Positions 1-8,640 of a stretch of DNA of 14,388 nt are shown in pieces (within the stretch, counting starts at the first letter, position 1; every line of letters begins with the position of its first letter). Origin of the DNA: Euperipatoides rowelli (Eukaryota; Onychophora; Udeonychophora; Euonychophora; Peripatopsidae); NCBI GenBank assembly GCA_003024985.2, contig PXIH01S0003865.1, one strand, 5' to 3'. The position numbers and the translations under genes are program-made. The notes beneath the pieces were generated by a model. The model was not told the origin of the DNA. It searched no databases and saw only the letters and a list, made by a program, of their open reading frames with translations.

Positions 1-598
1 CCTGAAACACCATAAAGTTACGGTTCTTCCATATTGTAAATCCCATAAATAATAGCCATATAAATATATACATTGACTCGAGATCACTATTCCATTATTA
101 AATCTGCAATTTGTAAATAATAGTCATATTCTATTTGGACACAGCTATTATCAAATTTTTATATGTAGGCCTACCACTATTTGTTTGTTTAATAAATACT
201 TGAAATATATTTAGGCTATTAAACATGAATATTTACATTTTAAAACTCACAATTTCATTTATTTTTCAACAATTATATTTAATCGGAGTGTTTCATTAAA
301 GCTACAGTATATACTAACAAAACAACAATATTCACACATAAGACAAAAAACAAATATTTCATGACATCCAATGTGCAGTACCATACATTAATGACATAGA
401 GAGGACAATATAACCATGATACAAATGTGAGTGACTGATCAAGAGAATTTGTTAAGACTTTTCCCTATGTCATTATGGATCTCTACAATTGTTTTTGGCT
501 ATGAGGATTGTGGACAATGGAATATATTATCTGATTACAGTTAGGGTTACTATATTTTCCAAAACAAAAACTAGGACACCTGTAGAAATAGATTTATA
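1..598. other. AT-rich non-coding DNA
   Basis: No coding signal was found on either strand. The short minus-strand ORF at 527-709 covers the hairpin at 599-643 and has no recognisable motif. The only structure seen is an 11-bp exact inverted repeat (389-399 and 465-475), which could be chance in DNA this AT-rich. If the PYM gene assignment holds, this is the upstream flank or an earlier intron. Confidence 0.5.
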
Positions 599-643
599 AA
601 GCCCTCCCTCCTCTTGAGCATCGTCAAGAGGAGGGAGGGGCTT
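599..643. repeat. Strong GC-rich hairpin
   Basis: The left arm at 599-617 (reading CCCTCCCTCCTCTTGA) pairs with the right arm at 624-643. A 6-base loop (GCATCG) separates them, and the only irregularity is one extra G in the right arm. The arms are polypyrimidine on one strand and polypurine on the other, in sharp contrast to the AT-rich surroundings. No T-run follows as in a transcription terminator, and no known RNA fold is recognised. It may be a transposon-derived palindrome. Confidence 0.75.
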
Positions 644-773
644 CACCTCTAACTTCGACTGAAAGTTCAAATTTTGTGAGAGTTGAATTAGAGATGGGAA
701 ATTTTTCATTTCTCCCCCCTTCCCATCCTAATAAAATTCTCTAGCTGCCCCAATGAATCTACAGGCACATAAC

Positions 774-1178
774 TAGGGTTGCCAGAAATTCAAAATTGTC
801 AAGATGGACATTTGGTGTGGGGGCGGGAGGCTGAGCTCTTGGGGCGGAGCCGCATAGCGGCCCCTACATTTTTTGTTTTAAGAACAGAAAGATAGATACT
901 TCTCGCAACATTTACTAATCACATTACCGTAAATCAATTGCATTATTCCAAACAATGACAACGTAATTTGTAAAATGATAGTAGTCTTATACAAATTCAC
1001 GTTATTCAGAAAATGTGTAAATACTGTATGTAGGCTACAGTTATATTAACTGGTATGGTACTGTACATAATTTGTTTATTATTTTATAAGAATAGGAACT
1101 AAAATAATAAAATAAATCCGAATTTTTATTAAAATAGTCTTCATTTATTTAATTTTTTTCAAAATTTGGACAACCCAT
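774..1178. mobile_element. Possible small inverted-repeat transposon (MITE)
   Basis: The left end GGGTTGCCAGAAATTCAAAA is matched, with gaps and mismatches, by the reverse complement of the right end (GGGTTGTCCAAATTTTG, at about 1160-1176). The interior has a GC-rich block at 818-870 and an otherwise AT-rich body with no ORF. No convincing target-site duplication was found. The similarity covers only about 22 bp, so the call is tentative. Confidence 0.25.
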
Positions 1179-2036
1179 TTTTACAATTGATATTAAAACC
1201 ACCCTGTTAATTTTGTAATGCAAATCTACTTTAATGTAAATGCTAGAAATGTCTAGCTTATCATTACAATCTTACGATTAATTTAAACAACCTATCAGTG
1301 TTAACGATGTAAAAAAAAAAATGAAATCACTTATTGCCATGAAGTAGTAAAACAAAAAAATAAAAAAGTTTGCAAGAGGGACAAAATGGGGCAATGCATT
1401 TTTATACAGATTCCAGAATTTTATTTATGAGCTGCTAAAAAATTTCAAATTGAATAATTAAAAATTTTCATTTCATGTTGATCTAGAATTTATAAGATAT
1501 TTTTATAATACTTTTAAAATTATTTTAGTATGATAGCTTACTTATCACATTACCATAATAAAAAGATTTCAATTGTTTTTTTGTTTTTTTATAATTTCAT
1601 GAATTTTATTATGTTAAAACAAGTTTGATATATTTATTTTAATTAAAGGGTATTCCACTTTAACAATGTTTTGATGTTATTTATTAAATTACTTAAACGA
1701 AATAAATATCTATGCTTTAGTAATAATTGAAGCTATTTTCTTAGTAAATTTTACATCCATGACATCATCAGAAGTGTCACATTATTAATTTTTTGAATTT
1801 AAATTTACGGTGAGCATCGTAAATTTTCCATGACCGAACCGTAAATCACATATTTATTCTCACTTGTACATATCTCGTAAGGGTTGGCAGTGAAAAAAAT
1901 TTCAAAGCTGCAAAGCATTCATGAGCGTAAAAGTTCTTTCCGTTCTCAGGAGAAGTAAATGGATTGAGCCGATGTCATTAGTTTCTTTCTGTATTGGATT
2001 CTCAAAACTTTGTAAGGGATCGATATTTCTCTTTAA

Positions 2037-2246
2037 ATAAGGAAGAATGACCGTTCTGTCCACTTCGACCAATGTCTCATGTGCACAATTAATAAAGCTC
2101 AGAGAAGTATTGTATCAGCACGTGTGGACAAAAAAGGTCATCAGATTCGGTCAATTTTTGCTGCATACCAGTTTAAATTAAAGAACAAGACAGTGCTTGC
2201 AGATGTTTCTGGATCATCACAGGATTTATATACTATTTGTTTTTAA
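2037..2246 (+). pseudogene. Unrecognised ORF remnant inside the 1.5-kb element
   Basis: A frame stays open for 69 codons between TAA stops at 2034 and 2244. The first ATG is at 2079. Its residue mix (Gln, Asp, Arg, Ser, Ala) is less biased than translated AT-rich filler usually is. It contains a CLMC pair (C-x2-C) and then the stretch ARVDKKGHQIRSIFAAYQF. A paired-cysteine start could belong to a zinc-binding domain, but no second cysteine/histidine pair is clear and no family was recognised. Its position between the arms of a decayed inverted-repeat element suggests a fragment of a transposon gene. A host exon or chance are alternatives. Confidence 0.25.
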
Positions 2247-2254
2247 TCCTCTGA

Positions 2255-2400
2255 TCCAGTGTATACAGTACGGTATATCTATATGTGCATTATTATTATT
2301 ATTAGTGTACAGTAATATAGTACAGGTACAGTACTGTATACATATACACCATACTATATACTGTATATACAGTATAGTATATATGTACACTAATTATTTA
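2255..2400. repeat. TA-rich palindromic tract
   Basis: The segment is built from interleaved TACTGTA/TACAGTA and TATA words plus a short ATT microsatellite (about 2289-2304). The most symmetric part is 2351-2380, centred on CTGTATATACAG. A similar tract lies at 7306-7385, so the motif recurs in this genome. The ORF across it is a by-product of the composition. Confidence 0.6.
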
Positions 2401-2437
2401 TAGAAATACTGGTCTATAAAGTATATTTGATATATCA

Positions 2438-2731
2438 TAGTGAAATATCGTTCATGAATGATTTTGTTCATTTAAACGAATCATGACTGGGAACTACTTG
2501 TTCATGCACAAAGAAACGAGTGCATCATTTGCATCGCCATTTTAAAGATATGCTACTTTTAAAAGAAAAAAAAATTACTAAAAATTAAGTCTGATAAGAA
2601 GGAAAAAAAAACAAGCAGATTTAAAATTTAGAATAGTTCGTAATGAATTAATCATTATGAACTGACTAATTATGAAATGAGTGAGGTTATGAACTAGTTC
2701 ACCAAACAGGAACGCCTCTGACCCATCACTA
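2438..2731. mobile_element. hAT-type MITE, 294 bp
   Basis: The termini are TAGTGA at the left and its reverse complement at the right (TCACTA; reading inward, TAGTGATGGG). TAGTG fits the short hAT terminal consensus. The flanking 8-mers are ATATATCA (2430-2437) and ATATACTA (2732-2739), 6 of 8 identical, as expected for a decayed 8-bp hAT target-site duplication. Inside each end are GTTC/GAAC words in inverted order (GTTCATTTAAACGAAT near the left, GAACTAGTTCACC near the right). There is no ORF, so it would be non-autonomous. It lies within the 1646-3139 element and is therefore probably the younger insertion. Confidence 0.6.
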
Positions 2732-2932
2732 ATATACTATATTTTTACATGGTATAATTTAGTATAGGCCTACTATATTCCTTGTCAGAGTTAGCTAGCA
2801 ATGGATAGATATTGCTGTACCTGCTGATGATATACAATGTTGTATACAAAGTATATTAAAATGTAATTTAAATATTCTAAAAGGTTTGTTTACTAAGGCT
2901 GAAGTTTTCCTGTGTCATTTGTCTTTTGTTTT

Positions 2933-3026
2933 CATATTTAGTCTTAAGAAATATCTTATCAGCTTTTGCCCTTTTATGGAAAATTTAGTCATGTGACTTC
3001 TGATGACATATTGAAAGTAAATTCTT
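2933..3026. repeat. Degenerate direct repeat, copy 1
   Basis: This segment overlaps the right arm of the 1646-3139 element. It aligns with 3147-3262 through CATATTTAG, GAAATAT(C/T)TTATC, AAATTTAG and ACTTCTGATG in the same order. The offset grows from 214 to 239 bp, so indels have accumulated. Confidence 0.45.
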
Positions 3027-3146
3027 ATGTTGGCTACTAAGATAAAACTATTTTCAATTATTTCAATAGCAGGAAGATATTTTGAAATTTAGTTAATTTA
3101 ATGAATAATGTCAAAATTTTTGTAAACGGGTGGACTATCTTTTTTA

Positions 3147-3262
3147 CATATTTAGCGATAGAAATATTTTATCTAGTTCAAAATTCTTTGTATGATTATA
3201 CATTTCATCTTTGCCAAATTTAGAAAATCTTGTAACTTCTGATGTTAAAAGTGAAAATCAGG
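3147..3262. repeat. Degenerate direct repeat, copy 2
   Basis: This is the second copy of 2933-3026. It begins just beyond the right end of the inverted-repeat element and runs into the proposed exon at 3224-3292. Beyond about 3262 no further similarity between the copies was seen. If both calls hold, the acceptor and first codons of that exon lie in repeat-derived DNA. Confidence 0.45.
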
Positions 3263-3292
3263 ACCAGCCTCTGGAGCTTGGAGAATCCAATG
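3224..3292 (+). CDS. Proposed upstream exon of the PYM gene
   Basis: A TTTAG acceptor at 3219-3223 follows a moderate pyrimidine stretch, and a GTCAGT donor begins at 3293. The exon would be 69 bp with phase 1 on both sides. It encodes about 22 residues including SDVKSENQDQPLELGESN, an acidic, Gln/Ser-rich stretch unlike translated AT-rich intron. The final base G joins GC at 12142 to make a Gly codon, giving [15 protein letters not shown] relatives have a variable N-terminus and then a short Thr/Glu-Gly element before Y-I. No in-frame ATG lies between the preceding stop (near 3193) and the exon, so the start codon would be in an earlier exon. Weak points are the non-optimal donor, an uncertain acceptor and the poor conservation of this part of PYM. 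Confidence 0.45.
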
Positions 3293-3499
3293 GTCAGTCG
3301 TCAATGTGTGAATTATTTTTAAATGTAGCTTATTTAAGATGTTTGTGATCAAAATTATTGTTTTCACGTTACATTATAGCCTATTTTCTTTTGCAACATT
3401 TTTTAAACAATTATTTAAGCTACTAATACCTAATATAAGTTCTATAACAATTTTTCAATTAATTAACTATATAAGTTTGATTTTAATATCCCAACTGTC

Positions 3500-3516
3500 A
3501 AAAAAAAAAAAAAAAA
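3500..3516 (+). repeat. Poly(A) run
   Basis: There are 17 consecutive A residues, then GAAAG. It could be the tail of an old retrotransposed sequence, but no recognisable body lies upstream and no target-site duplication was seen. The short ORF that ends across it (3339-3539) is not coding. Confidence 0.7.
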
Positions 3517-3925
3517 GAAAGATGCGCCCATTGCAATAATTAGAAGTCTGAAATTTTATATATTTTTTTTAAAAAGGTTTCCCAGTATATCATTGACAAT
3601 ATAAGGATTGTTATAACATTTTCTGTTTACTTACACAATGTCGTAGAGATAATATTAAATAAGGAATTATTATTATTATAGCTATTCAAACAGACAAAAT
3701 CATTAATGATGTATTAAGCTTAGACATGATCTCTTAGATTATGCCTAGGTAAATATGCTGTAGCTTAGCAGCCTTAATGCTAATAGTAATTTTAAAGGAT
3801 TACGATCACGAGAACAAGAGTACCCTACTCATCTTGTTAAAGACACAATCAGCTGTTATTTTCTGTTTTCAATATTGTATTTAGTATTCTAGCTGCTACT
3901 CAAAAAATTAGGGATTCATAGTTCT

Positions 3926-4046
3926 CATGATACCTGGCGACCTGACCCACAGCTTGTTGCCAATCCAATGAAAAACTTTTATTTCTGCTTTATTCTGTTA
4001 ATCAAGTTGTATTAGTAATGACAGCACCCCAGGTCCAGCTATCATG
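3926..4046. repeat. Spaced inverted repeat
   Basis: CATGATACCTGGCGACCTG at 3926-3944 matches the reverse complement of 4030-4046 (CATGATAGCTGGACCTG) with one mismatch and a 2-base gap. The spacer is 85 bp. It may be a small fold-back element. No target-site duplication was identified. Confidence 0.5.
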
Positions 4047-4074
4047 GGTGTCCCATAAGTTTGGAGGCATTTAC

Positions 4075-4094
4075 ATGACCTCCCAGGAGGTCAT
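4075..4094. repeat. Tight 20-bp hairpin
   Basis: ATGACCTCC and GGAGGTCAT flank a 2-base centre (CA), giving perfect 9-bp arms. It is GC-richer than its surroundings. No function is assigned. Confidence 0.7.
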
Positions 4095-4304
4095 TGGTTG
4101 GGCAATCCAACATATAACTTTGATTTCTACATTATACCAGTTTTAATTTCAAAGTGGTCCTCCTCTATCATAAATTAAGCCATAACTGTGTAATTTTTCC
4201 TTACATTACTTTTACTCTAAAATTAATTATTTTAGAAATTGATTGCCGACCATCCATCTGGCTCATTATTTGACTAATTATATTTCCTGAAATCGTGAGC
4301 CATG

Positions 4305-4387
4305 GATAAATAAAATCAGATTTTGATATTTTCCTACGCTTTCAGAAAACGTATCAAAATATCAAAATCTGTTTTTTATTTTATTCA
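4305..4387. repeat. Long hairpin, about 35-bp arms
   Basis: The left arm (about 4305-4338), containing CAGATTTTGATATTTT, pairs with the right arm (about 4350-4387), containing AAAATATCAAAATCTG. The pairing extends outward through TAAATAAAAT and ATTTTATT with a few mismatches, and inward to CCTACG opposite CGTATC. The loop is about 11 bases (CTTTCAGAAAA). Confidence 0.7.
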
Positions 4388-4485
4388 CTATTCAACTTCA
4401 GTGTTCTGTGATTGAATCAATTCAAGAATCTAAACTTTCTATCTTGTTAACTATTTTTTTTATAATTAACATGGATGACCTGTCA

Positions 4486-4543
4486 AATCTTGTTAACTTC
4501 AAGCACTAGTTGACCTAACCTTGTGCTTAAAGTTAACAAGATT
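4486..4543. repeat. Hairpin with 21-bp arms
   Basis: The left arm 4486-4506 contains AATCTTGTTAACTTC and continues to AGCAC. It matches the reverse complement of 4523-4543 with one mismatch. The loop is 16 bases. The core CTTGTTAA also occurs at 4442-4449 and in the hairpin at 7785-7832, so these may be traces of one palindromic family. Confidence 0.75.
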
Positions 4544-4743
4544 GGCTCAACTTTGATATACAATATTTAGAGTTGGACATGCAACATAATAGGCTAATTT
4601 ATGATTCAGCTAACAAATGAAATAATGAATATTAAACCTTTTAACAGATCTTAAACCCTTGGCTAAAAAATAGTTTCAAAAATAAATATGTCCATGTTGC
4701 TTCTAACTTACACTCAGTATATTCAAATTTTCATATATATATA

Positions 4744-5341
4744 CAGTGGAGAGCGTATAAAAAAGCGAGTTGTATATTATTTGTTGTGAATCTCATATCT
4801 CTAAAAATAAATGGAATTAAAATCTACTTTTTTGATTTTATATAGTTTAATATGTATTAAATAATTGTATGTATTTTTTCCCCCTTAAAAATTATTAAAA
4901 AATAAAAAGATTTCCAAACACGATTTTCGTCTATGCAAGAAGTTGTGTAGGCCTACTTTTATCACTAGAGGCGTTTTTTTTCACAGATGGTAAGATAGGG
5001 GTTAACAGCAGGCGAATTTTGAAAAACCTACTAATTATTAATTAAAACCATTTAGCCTAGATATAATTCTAGAAAGGATGTGTGATTTTATTAATAAAAA
5101 ATTTAGTTTCTAACTCACCTGGAACGCTAGTTATCGCCAATTGAAAAATATGCAATTTTCCAATCTAGGCCGCGGTAGTTTCTCAAAGCAGCAGAGAGGG
5201 AGACCAATAGATGAAGGCTATACTAAATCCAGGTTGCTCCAATGACCTTTATAGTAATCAAACATTAAAAGGATGTCTATTGGATATATTCAGATGTCAT
5301 ATGACCTTTTATCTATTGATTTACAAAAATGTCATTTCCAT
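4744..5341 (+). repeat. Left arm of the fold-back element
   Basis: The outer end is CAGTGGAGAG and the inner end is near CATTTCCAT at 5341. It is complementary to 6182-6796. It includes a GTAGGCCTAC palindrome at 4947-4956, in a stretch that has diverged in the right arm. Confidence 0.85.
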
Positions 5342-6181
5342 ACCCTTAAGGCTTTAGTATAGAACAGTAACAACATGTGACTGCTACGGTTCTGAACCTG
5401 CTACTTTTGTCGCTGTGACACGCACTACGTTGATTTTTCCTCATAAGGTTTTTAGCGCCACATATTTGTGAAGTTGTAGTATAGTATCGTAACTGTGATC
5501 TGACTGTTACCTAGTCACAGAGTAGAACACATACTCTGCAACTGGAACAACTATCATTGTTAACTATCGTAATTATGATTTACTACGAAAAAGCAGTTGA
5601 ATTGAGAATTGAACGTAAAGTAAAATGGAAAGTTTAGCTTTGAAGTGTCAAATAATCAAATTGGTTTAGTTTTGTATAAAAATTGAAAGTATGATTGTAT
5701 ATTCATTATACATTTTGATTTACTATGTACTGCATAATAAAAATTTTATTCATTTCATAAAAATTTTAAAAATAAATTTGAATACTGTACTGTATTTATG
5801 TAAACTGAAATGATTCTTTTATCGTCTATTATTTTTTTTCAAATTCTTCGTGAATCCTAGTCGCATTTAGTATCTATTGTTGATTCAAGGGAAAGTCCGT
5901 AAATAGATTTATTAAAACATAAATTTAAAAAATATCTGATCTAATGCATACACGGAAGAAATTGTAATATACCAAATCTGTCACACAGGATTATAGAAGC
6001 AGGAAGGAACAGTAGCGCTGTCTATCAGGTATCAACTAAAGTGAAGCAGAAATTGACTGAACCTGTGACAAAATGTAGCAGCTTTTACAGAAAAAAGGAG
6101 CAGTAACAACTTGTGACACAGGTGGAGCAGTGACAAAATAGACTGATTTCACAACCCATCACTACATGATCAAGACGATTG
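5342..6181. other. Unique interior of the fold-back element
   Basis: This 840-bp centre has no ORF of note on either strand. It carries a short near-direct repeat of GTAACAACATGTGAC (about 5367-5381) as GTAACAACTTGTGAC (about 6103-6117). A small hairpin, AGAGTA...TACTCT, lies at about 5519-5537. No transposase motif was found. Confidence 0.6.
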
Positions 6182-6796
6182 ATGGAAATGTCTTTACCAT
6201 TTTTGTAAATCAATAGATAAAAGGTCATATGACATGAATCCAATAAACATCCTTTTAATGTTTGATTACAACAAAGGTCATTGGATCAATCTGGATTTAG
6301 TACAGCCTTCATCTATTGGTGACCCTCTCTGTCTGCTTCGAGTAGACTACTACTGTTGTCTTGATTGGAAAATTGCACATTTTTCAATCTGCGATATTTG
6401 GCGTTCCAGGTGAGTTAGAAACTCGATTTTTTTAAATCAAATCACACATCCTTTCTCATACTGTATATAAATGGTTTTAACTAATAATTAAAAGTTTTTC
6501 AAAACACGCCCGATGTTAACCCCTATCAAGGGTTGTGAAAAACAGCACCTCTAGTGATAAAATTACGTAACTAGTTTAATATTTAACTTGCATAGATGAA
6601 AATCGTGTTTGGAAATCTTTTTATTTTTTAATTTTAAAATAATTTTTAAGGGAAAAAAAATACATACAATTATTTAATACATATTAAACTATATAAAAAC
6701 AAAAAAGTAGATTTTAATTCTATTTATTTTTAGAGATATGAGCTACACAGCACAAAGCCTAATATACAACTCATTTTTTTTATACACTCTCCACTG
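6182..6796 (-). repeat. Right arm of the fold-back element
   Basis: This is the inverted counterpart of 4744-5341, ending in CTCTCCACTG. The 13-17 bp between its TTTTATACAC box and the terminus match the left end closely. The divergence between arms indicates an old insertion. Confidence 0.85.
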
Positions 6797-7140
6797 TCGA
6801 TCAAATTGACCTAGTTACCAGATTTTTTTATTGTTGTATGATAGTATACTGGTACCGTACTTCAAAAACCCACTGTCATCTTTCTGATATACACTTACTG
6901 TTCCATTTGATAAGAAAAATTCAGTCTTACTGCAGCCTATGTGTTGATTTTCCCTCTTTCTTGCATCATATCTGTCATGTATTTTCATGTATGACAAGGG
7001 TAAATAGATAAAAATCCAAATGACAATGTTTCTTTTCCTCATCAATTAAAGTGGGGTTTAGTATATTGTCACCAATCTTGAATCCAAGTTGAGACTCCCC
7101 AGGCTGCATCTAATACATACCTACTGTATATACTTTTATA
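6797..7140. other. Non-coding intronic DNA
   Basis: A minus-strand ORF (6815-7045, 76 codons) occupies most of this stretch. Its translation matches no family I know. It does contain a balanced piece (KTEFFLSNGTVSVYQKDDSG) followed by codons typical of AT-rich filler. With no ribosome-start context or partner exon visible it is treated as non-coding. Confidence 0.4.
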
Positions 7141-7306
7141 TAGAACTCGGTTACAACAAAAATTCTTGTATAACAAAGGCTGTGTCATTTTGATTATACT
7201 TAAATTATGGCAAAAATTCTATATTATGGTTTGGATACAAGAAACCCTGGATATAAAGAGGTACAATAACTGTTCCTTGATATATTGTTGTAACGAGGTT
7301 GCACTG
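7141..7306. mobile_element. pogo/Tigger-like MITE, about 166 bp
   Basis: Read inward from the right, the terminus is CAGTGCAACCTCGTTACAAC with TA beside it (7307-7308). The left terminus is degraded (TAGAACTCGGTTACAACAA) and also has TA next to it (7139-7140). CAG...AACCTCGTT resembles Tigger/pogo terminal repeats, which insert at TA. There is no ORF, so it would be a deletion derivative. The family name is inferred from the termini only. Confidence 0.6.
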
Positions 7307-7385
7307 TATATGCAGTACTGTACATACGTACAGTATATATACTGTATCATAGGCCTATATGTAAGTATACATACAGTCTATGCAT
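7306..7385. repeat. TA-rich palindromic tract with a perfect 18-bp palindrome
   Basis: TACAGTATATATACTGTA at 7329-7346 is a perfect palindrome. It is followed by ATAGGCCTAT (7349-7358), also perfect, and further TACAGT/ACTGTA words lie around them. It abuts the right end of the pogo-like MITE and resembles the tract at 2255-2400. Confidence 0.75.
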
Positions 7386-7784
7386 AGTCTGTTATACTGG
7401 GAATTAGTTACACTCAGGGAGAAAGGGTGCCAGTATTTCTGACTGATATGATATATAGGCTACAGTATATAGTCCACTGTATATACAAGCCGTAACATAT
7501 ACTGTAAAGACTCAGAATCCATATTGATTCAACAATCTTTTTTAAAAAAAATTTAGTTTTAAAGGGTCTTAAATTTAAATTTGACTTTGTTAAAGAAAAA
7601 AATCCTCTAGGCCTCCTGTGTATGCATGTTAAATTTGGCACAGACTGTAGGTGAAAGTCTCTGACAAATTTGATAACCGATTAGTCAAATATATTTTTTT
7701 AGCATTAGGTAGGTCTTCAACTAAAGCTTGAGATTCTCCAAGCTAGGAAATAATTTATTTATCCTAATGTCCAAACTTGTTAAA
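7386..7784. other. Non-coding intronic DNA
   Basis: No coding signal was seen. The minus-strand ORF at 7414-7641 contains low-complexity translation and no motif. The stretch ends with the first of two CCAAACTTGTTAAA words (7771 and 7791), 20 bp apart. Confidence 0.5.
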
Positions 7785-7832
7785 GAAGGGCCAAACTTGT
7801 TAAAGGTTCCCCTTTAATAAGTTTGGCACTTC
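7785..7832. repeat. Tight hairpin with 22-bp arms
   Basis: The left arm 7785-7806 (GGCCAAACTTGTTAAAGG core) matches the reverse complement of 7811-7832 with two mismatches. The loop is only 4 bases (TTCC). Such close spacing makes a cruciform or RNA stem plausible. No function is assigned. Confidence 0.75.
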
Positions 7833-8213
7833 TGCTAAGTCATTTATTAGGCTAGTTATAACATGATCTTTAATTAAAAAAGCCTCCTTAACTGTTTCTA
7901 AATTTTGAGTCTTTAGAGGGGACAGGCTCTCTGTATTACGGTACTACATTCATACTCAAAGCACGTTCTTATTGCACCCCATAGAAGATCTTCCCTTGTA
8001 CACAAAATTTCAGACTTCTAGACTAGCTTTGGGCAAGATAACCTATTTTTGACAGACAATGAATAGTTTTTATTTTTAAAATTTTATTTGCTACTGTTAT
8101 CAGAGATGGGCAAGATAATTCTGAATATGTTGTATGAGGTAGAGATTATGTGTACATTGTAGCTAATATTTATGAAAAATGTATTTTTTGATCCAAGAAT
8201 ACTTTTAAAAAAA

Positions 8214-8239
8214 CATTATGGTATAGGCCTACCATAATG
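8214..8239. repeat. Hairpin around an AGGCCT core
   Basis: CATTATGGT and ACCATAATG (perfect 9-bp arms) flank the 8-base centre ATAGGCCT. It lies at the inner edge of the left arm of the hAT-like element. Confidence 0.7.
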
Positions 8240-8640
8240 TGCAATATTAAGAAATTAGAAGACTTAGATTATTTCATTTTTAAATGAAATTGAAGTCAAT
8301 AAGTAATAAGTCCATAATTCTCTTGTATTATTTTGTTGTATTCTTCTTTTTCTGATCATCTCTGCAATTTCACTAATTTCAATTGACTTTCTTGTTATAT
8401 TTTGTCATTCTGAATTACAGTGTATAAAAGATTAGCTATAATACACTTCCACGATCTGTGTTAATTGTATTTAAAACATGCTGTATCTAACACTCCATGT
8501 GCATGCTATCCACCTGGTGGGAAATTTATCTTAAAATATTTAAAATGTCTACATTTTTGCACTATATTTTTATCCCCATAATAAACGATAGTTAGGGCTT
8601 CTCTGTTCATCTGGAGTTAGTGTTAGCCAATTTCCATTTG

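Larger units (their letters stand above)
1646..3139. mobile_element. Decayed inverted-repeat transposon, about 1.5 kb
   Basis: The left arm (about 1646-1833) aligns with the reverse complement of the right arm (about 2974-3139) over some 150 bp, with many substitutions and some indels. Landmarks shared by the arms include a CCAC block near each end, the TACTAAGA...TTCAATTATT segment, and the GTGAC(AC)TTCTGATGA segment. The outer termini read GGGTATTCCAC and, reverse-complemented, AGATAGTCCAC. No clear target-site duplication remains. The interior holds an ORF remnant (2037-2246), a TA-rich palindromic tract, and a separate hAT-like MITE at 2438-2731 that appears to have inserted later. The superfamily cannot be assigned from what is visible. 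Confidence 0.6.
4744..6796. mobile_element. Fold-back (long inverted-repeat) transposon, 2053 bp
   Basis: Both ends begin with CAGTGGAGAG followed by GTATAAAAAA (a C/T difference between them). The inverted arms run about 598 bp (4744-5341) and 615 bp (6182-6796). They align along their whole length with scattered substitutions and small indels, for example the shared ATCTATTGATTTACAAAAATG and AACTCACCTGGAACGC segments. The interior (5342-6181) has no transposase ORF, so the copy is non-autonomous. The left end is preceded by TA and the right end is followed by TC. CAGTG termini beside TA recall Tc1/mariner-type elements, but a TA duplication is not intact, so the superfamily is open. Confidence 0.85.

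Noticed and set aside
389-475. 11-bp inverted repeat TAATGACATAG as transposon ends
   Set aside because: The arms do not extend, no target duplication flanks them, and a match this short is expected by chance.
527-709. 60-codon minus-strand ORF
   Set aside because: It spans the hairpin at 599-643. Its codons across the stem are set by the palindrome, and no family motif is present.
6815-7045. 76-codon minus-strand ORF as a gene
   Set aside because: There is no recognisable domain, conserved neighbour exon or promoter, and the length is within chance for AT-rich DNA. An AACAGTAAGTG donor-like word lies inside, but one splice-like site is not enough.
3266-7745. Shared 13-bp word AGCTTGGAGAATC (3276-3288) and its complement near 7731-7743
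   Set aside because: One or more exact 13-mers are expected by chance in a window this size, and the flanks do not align.
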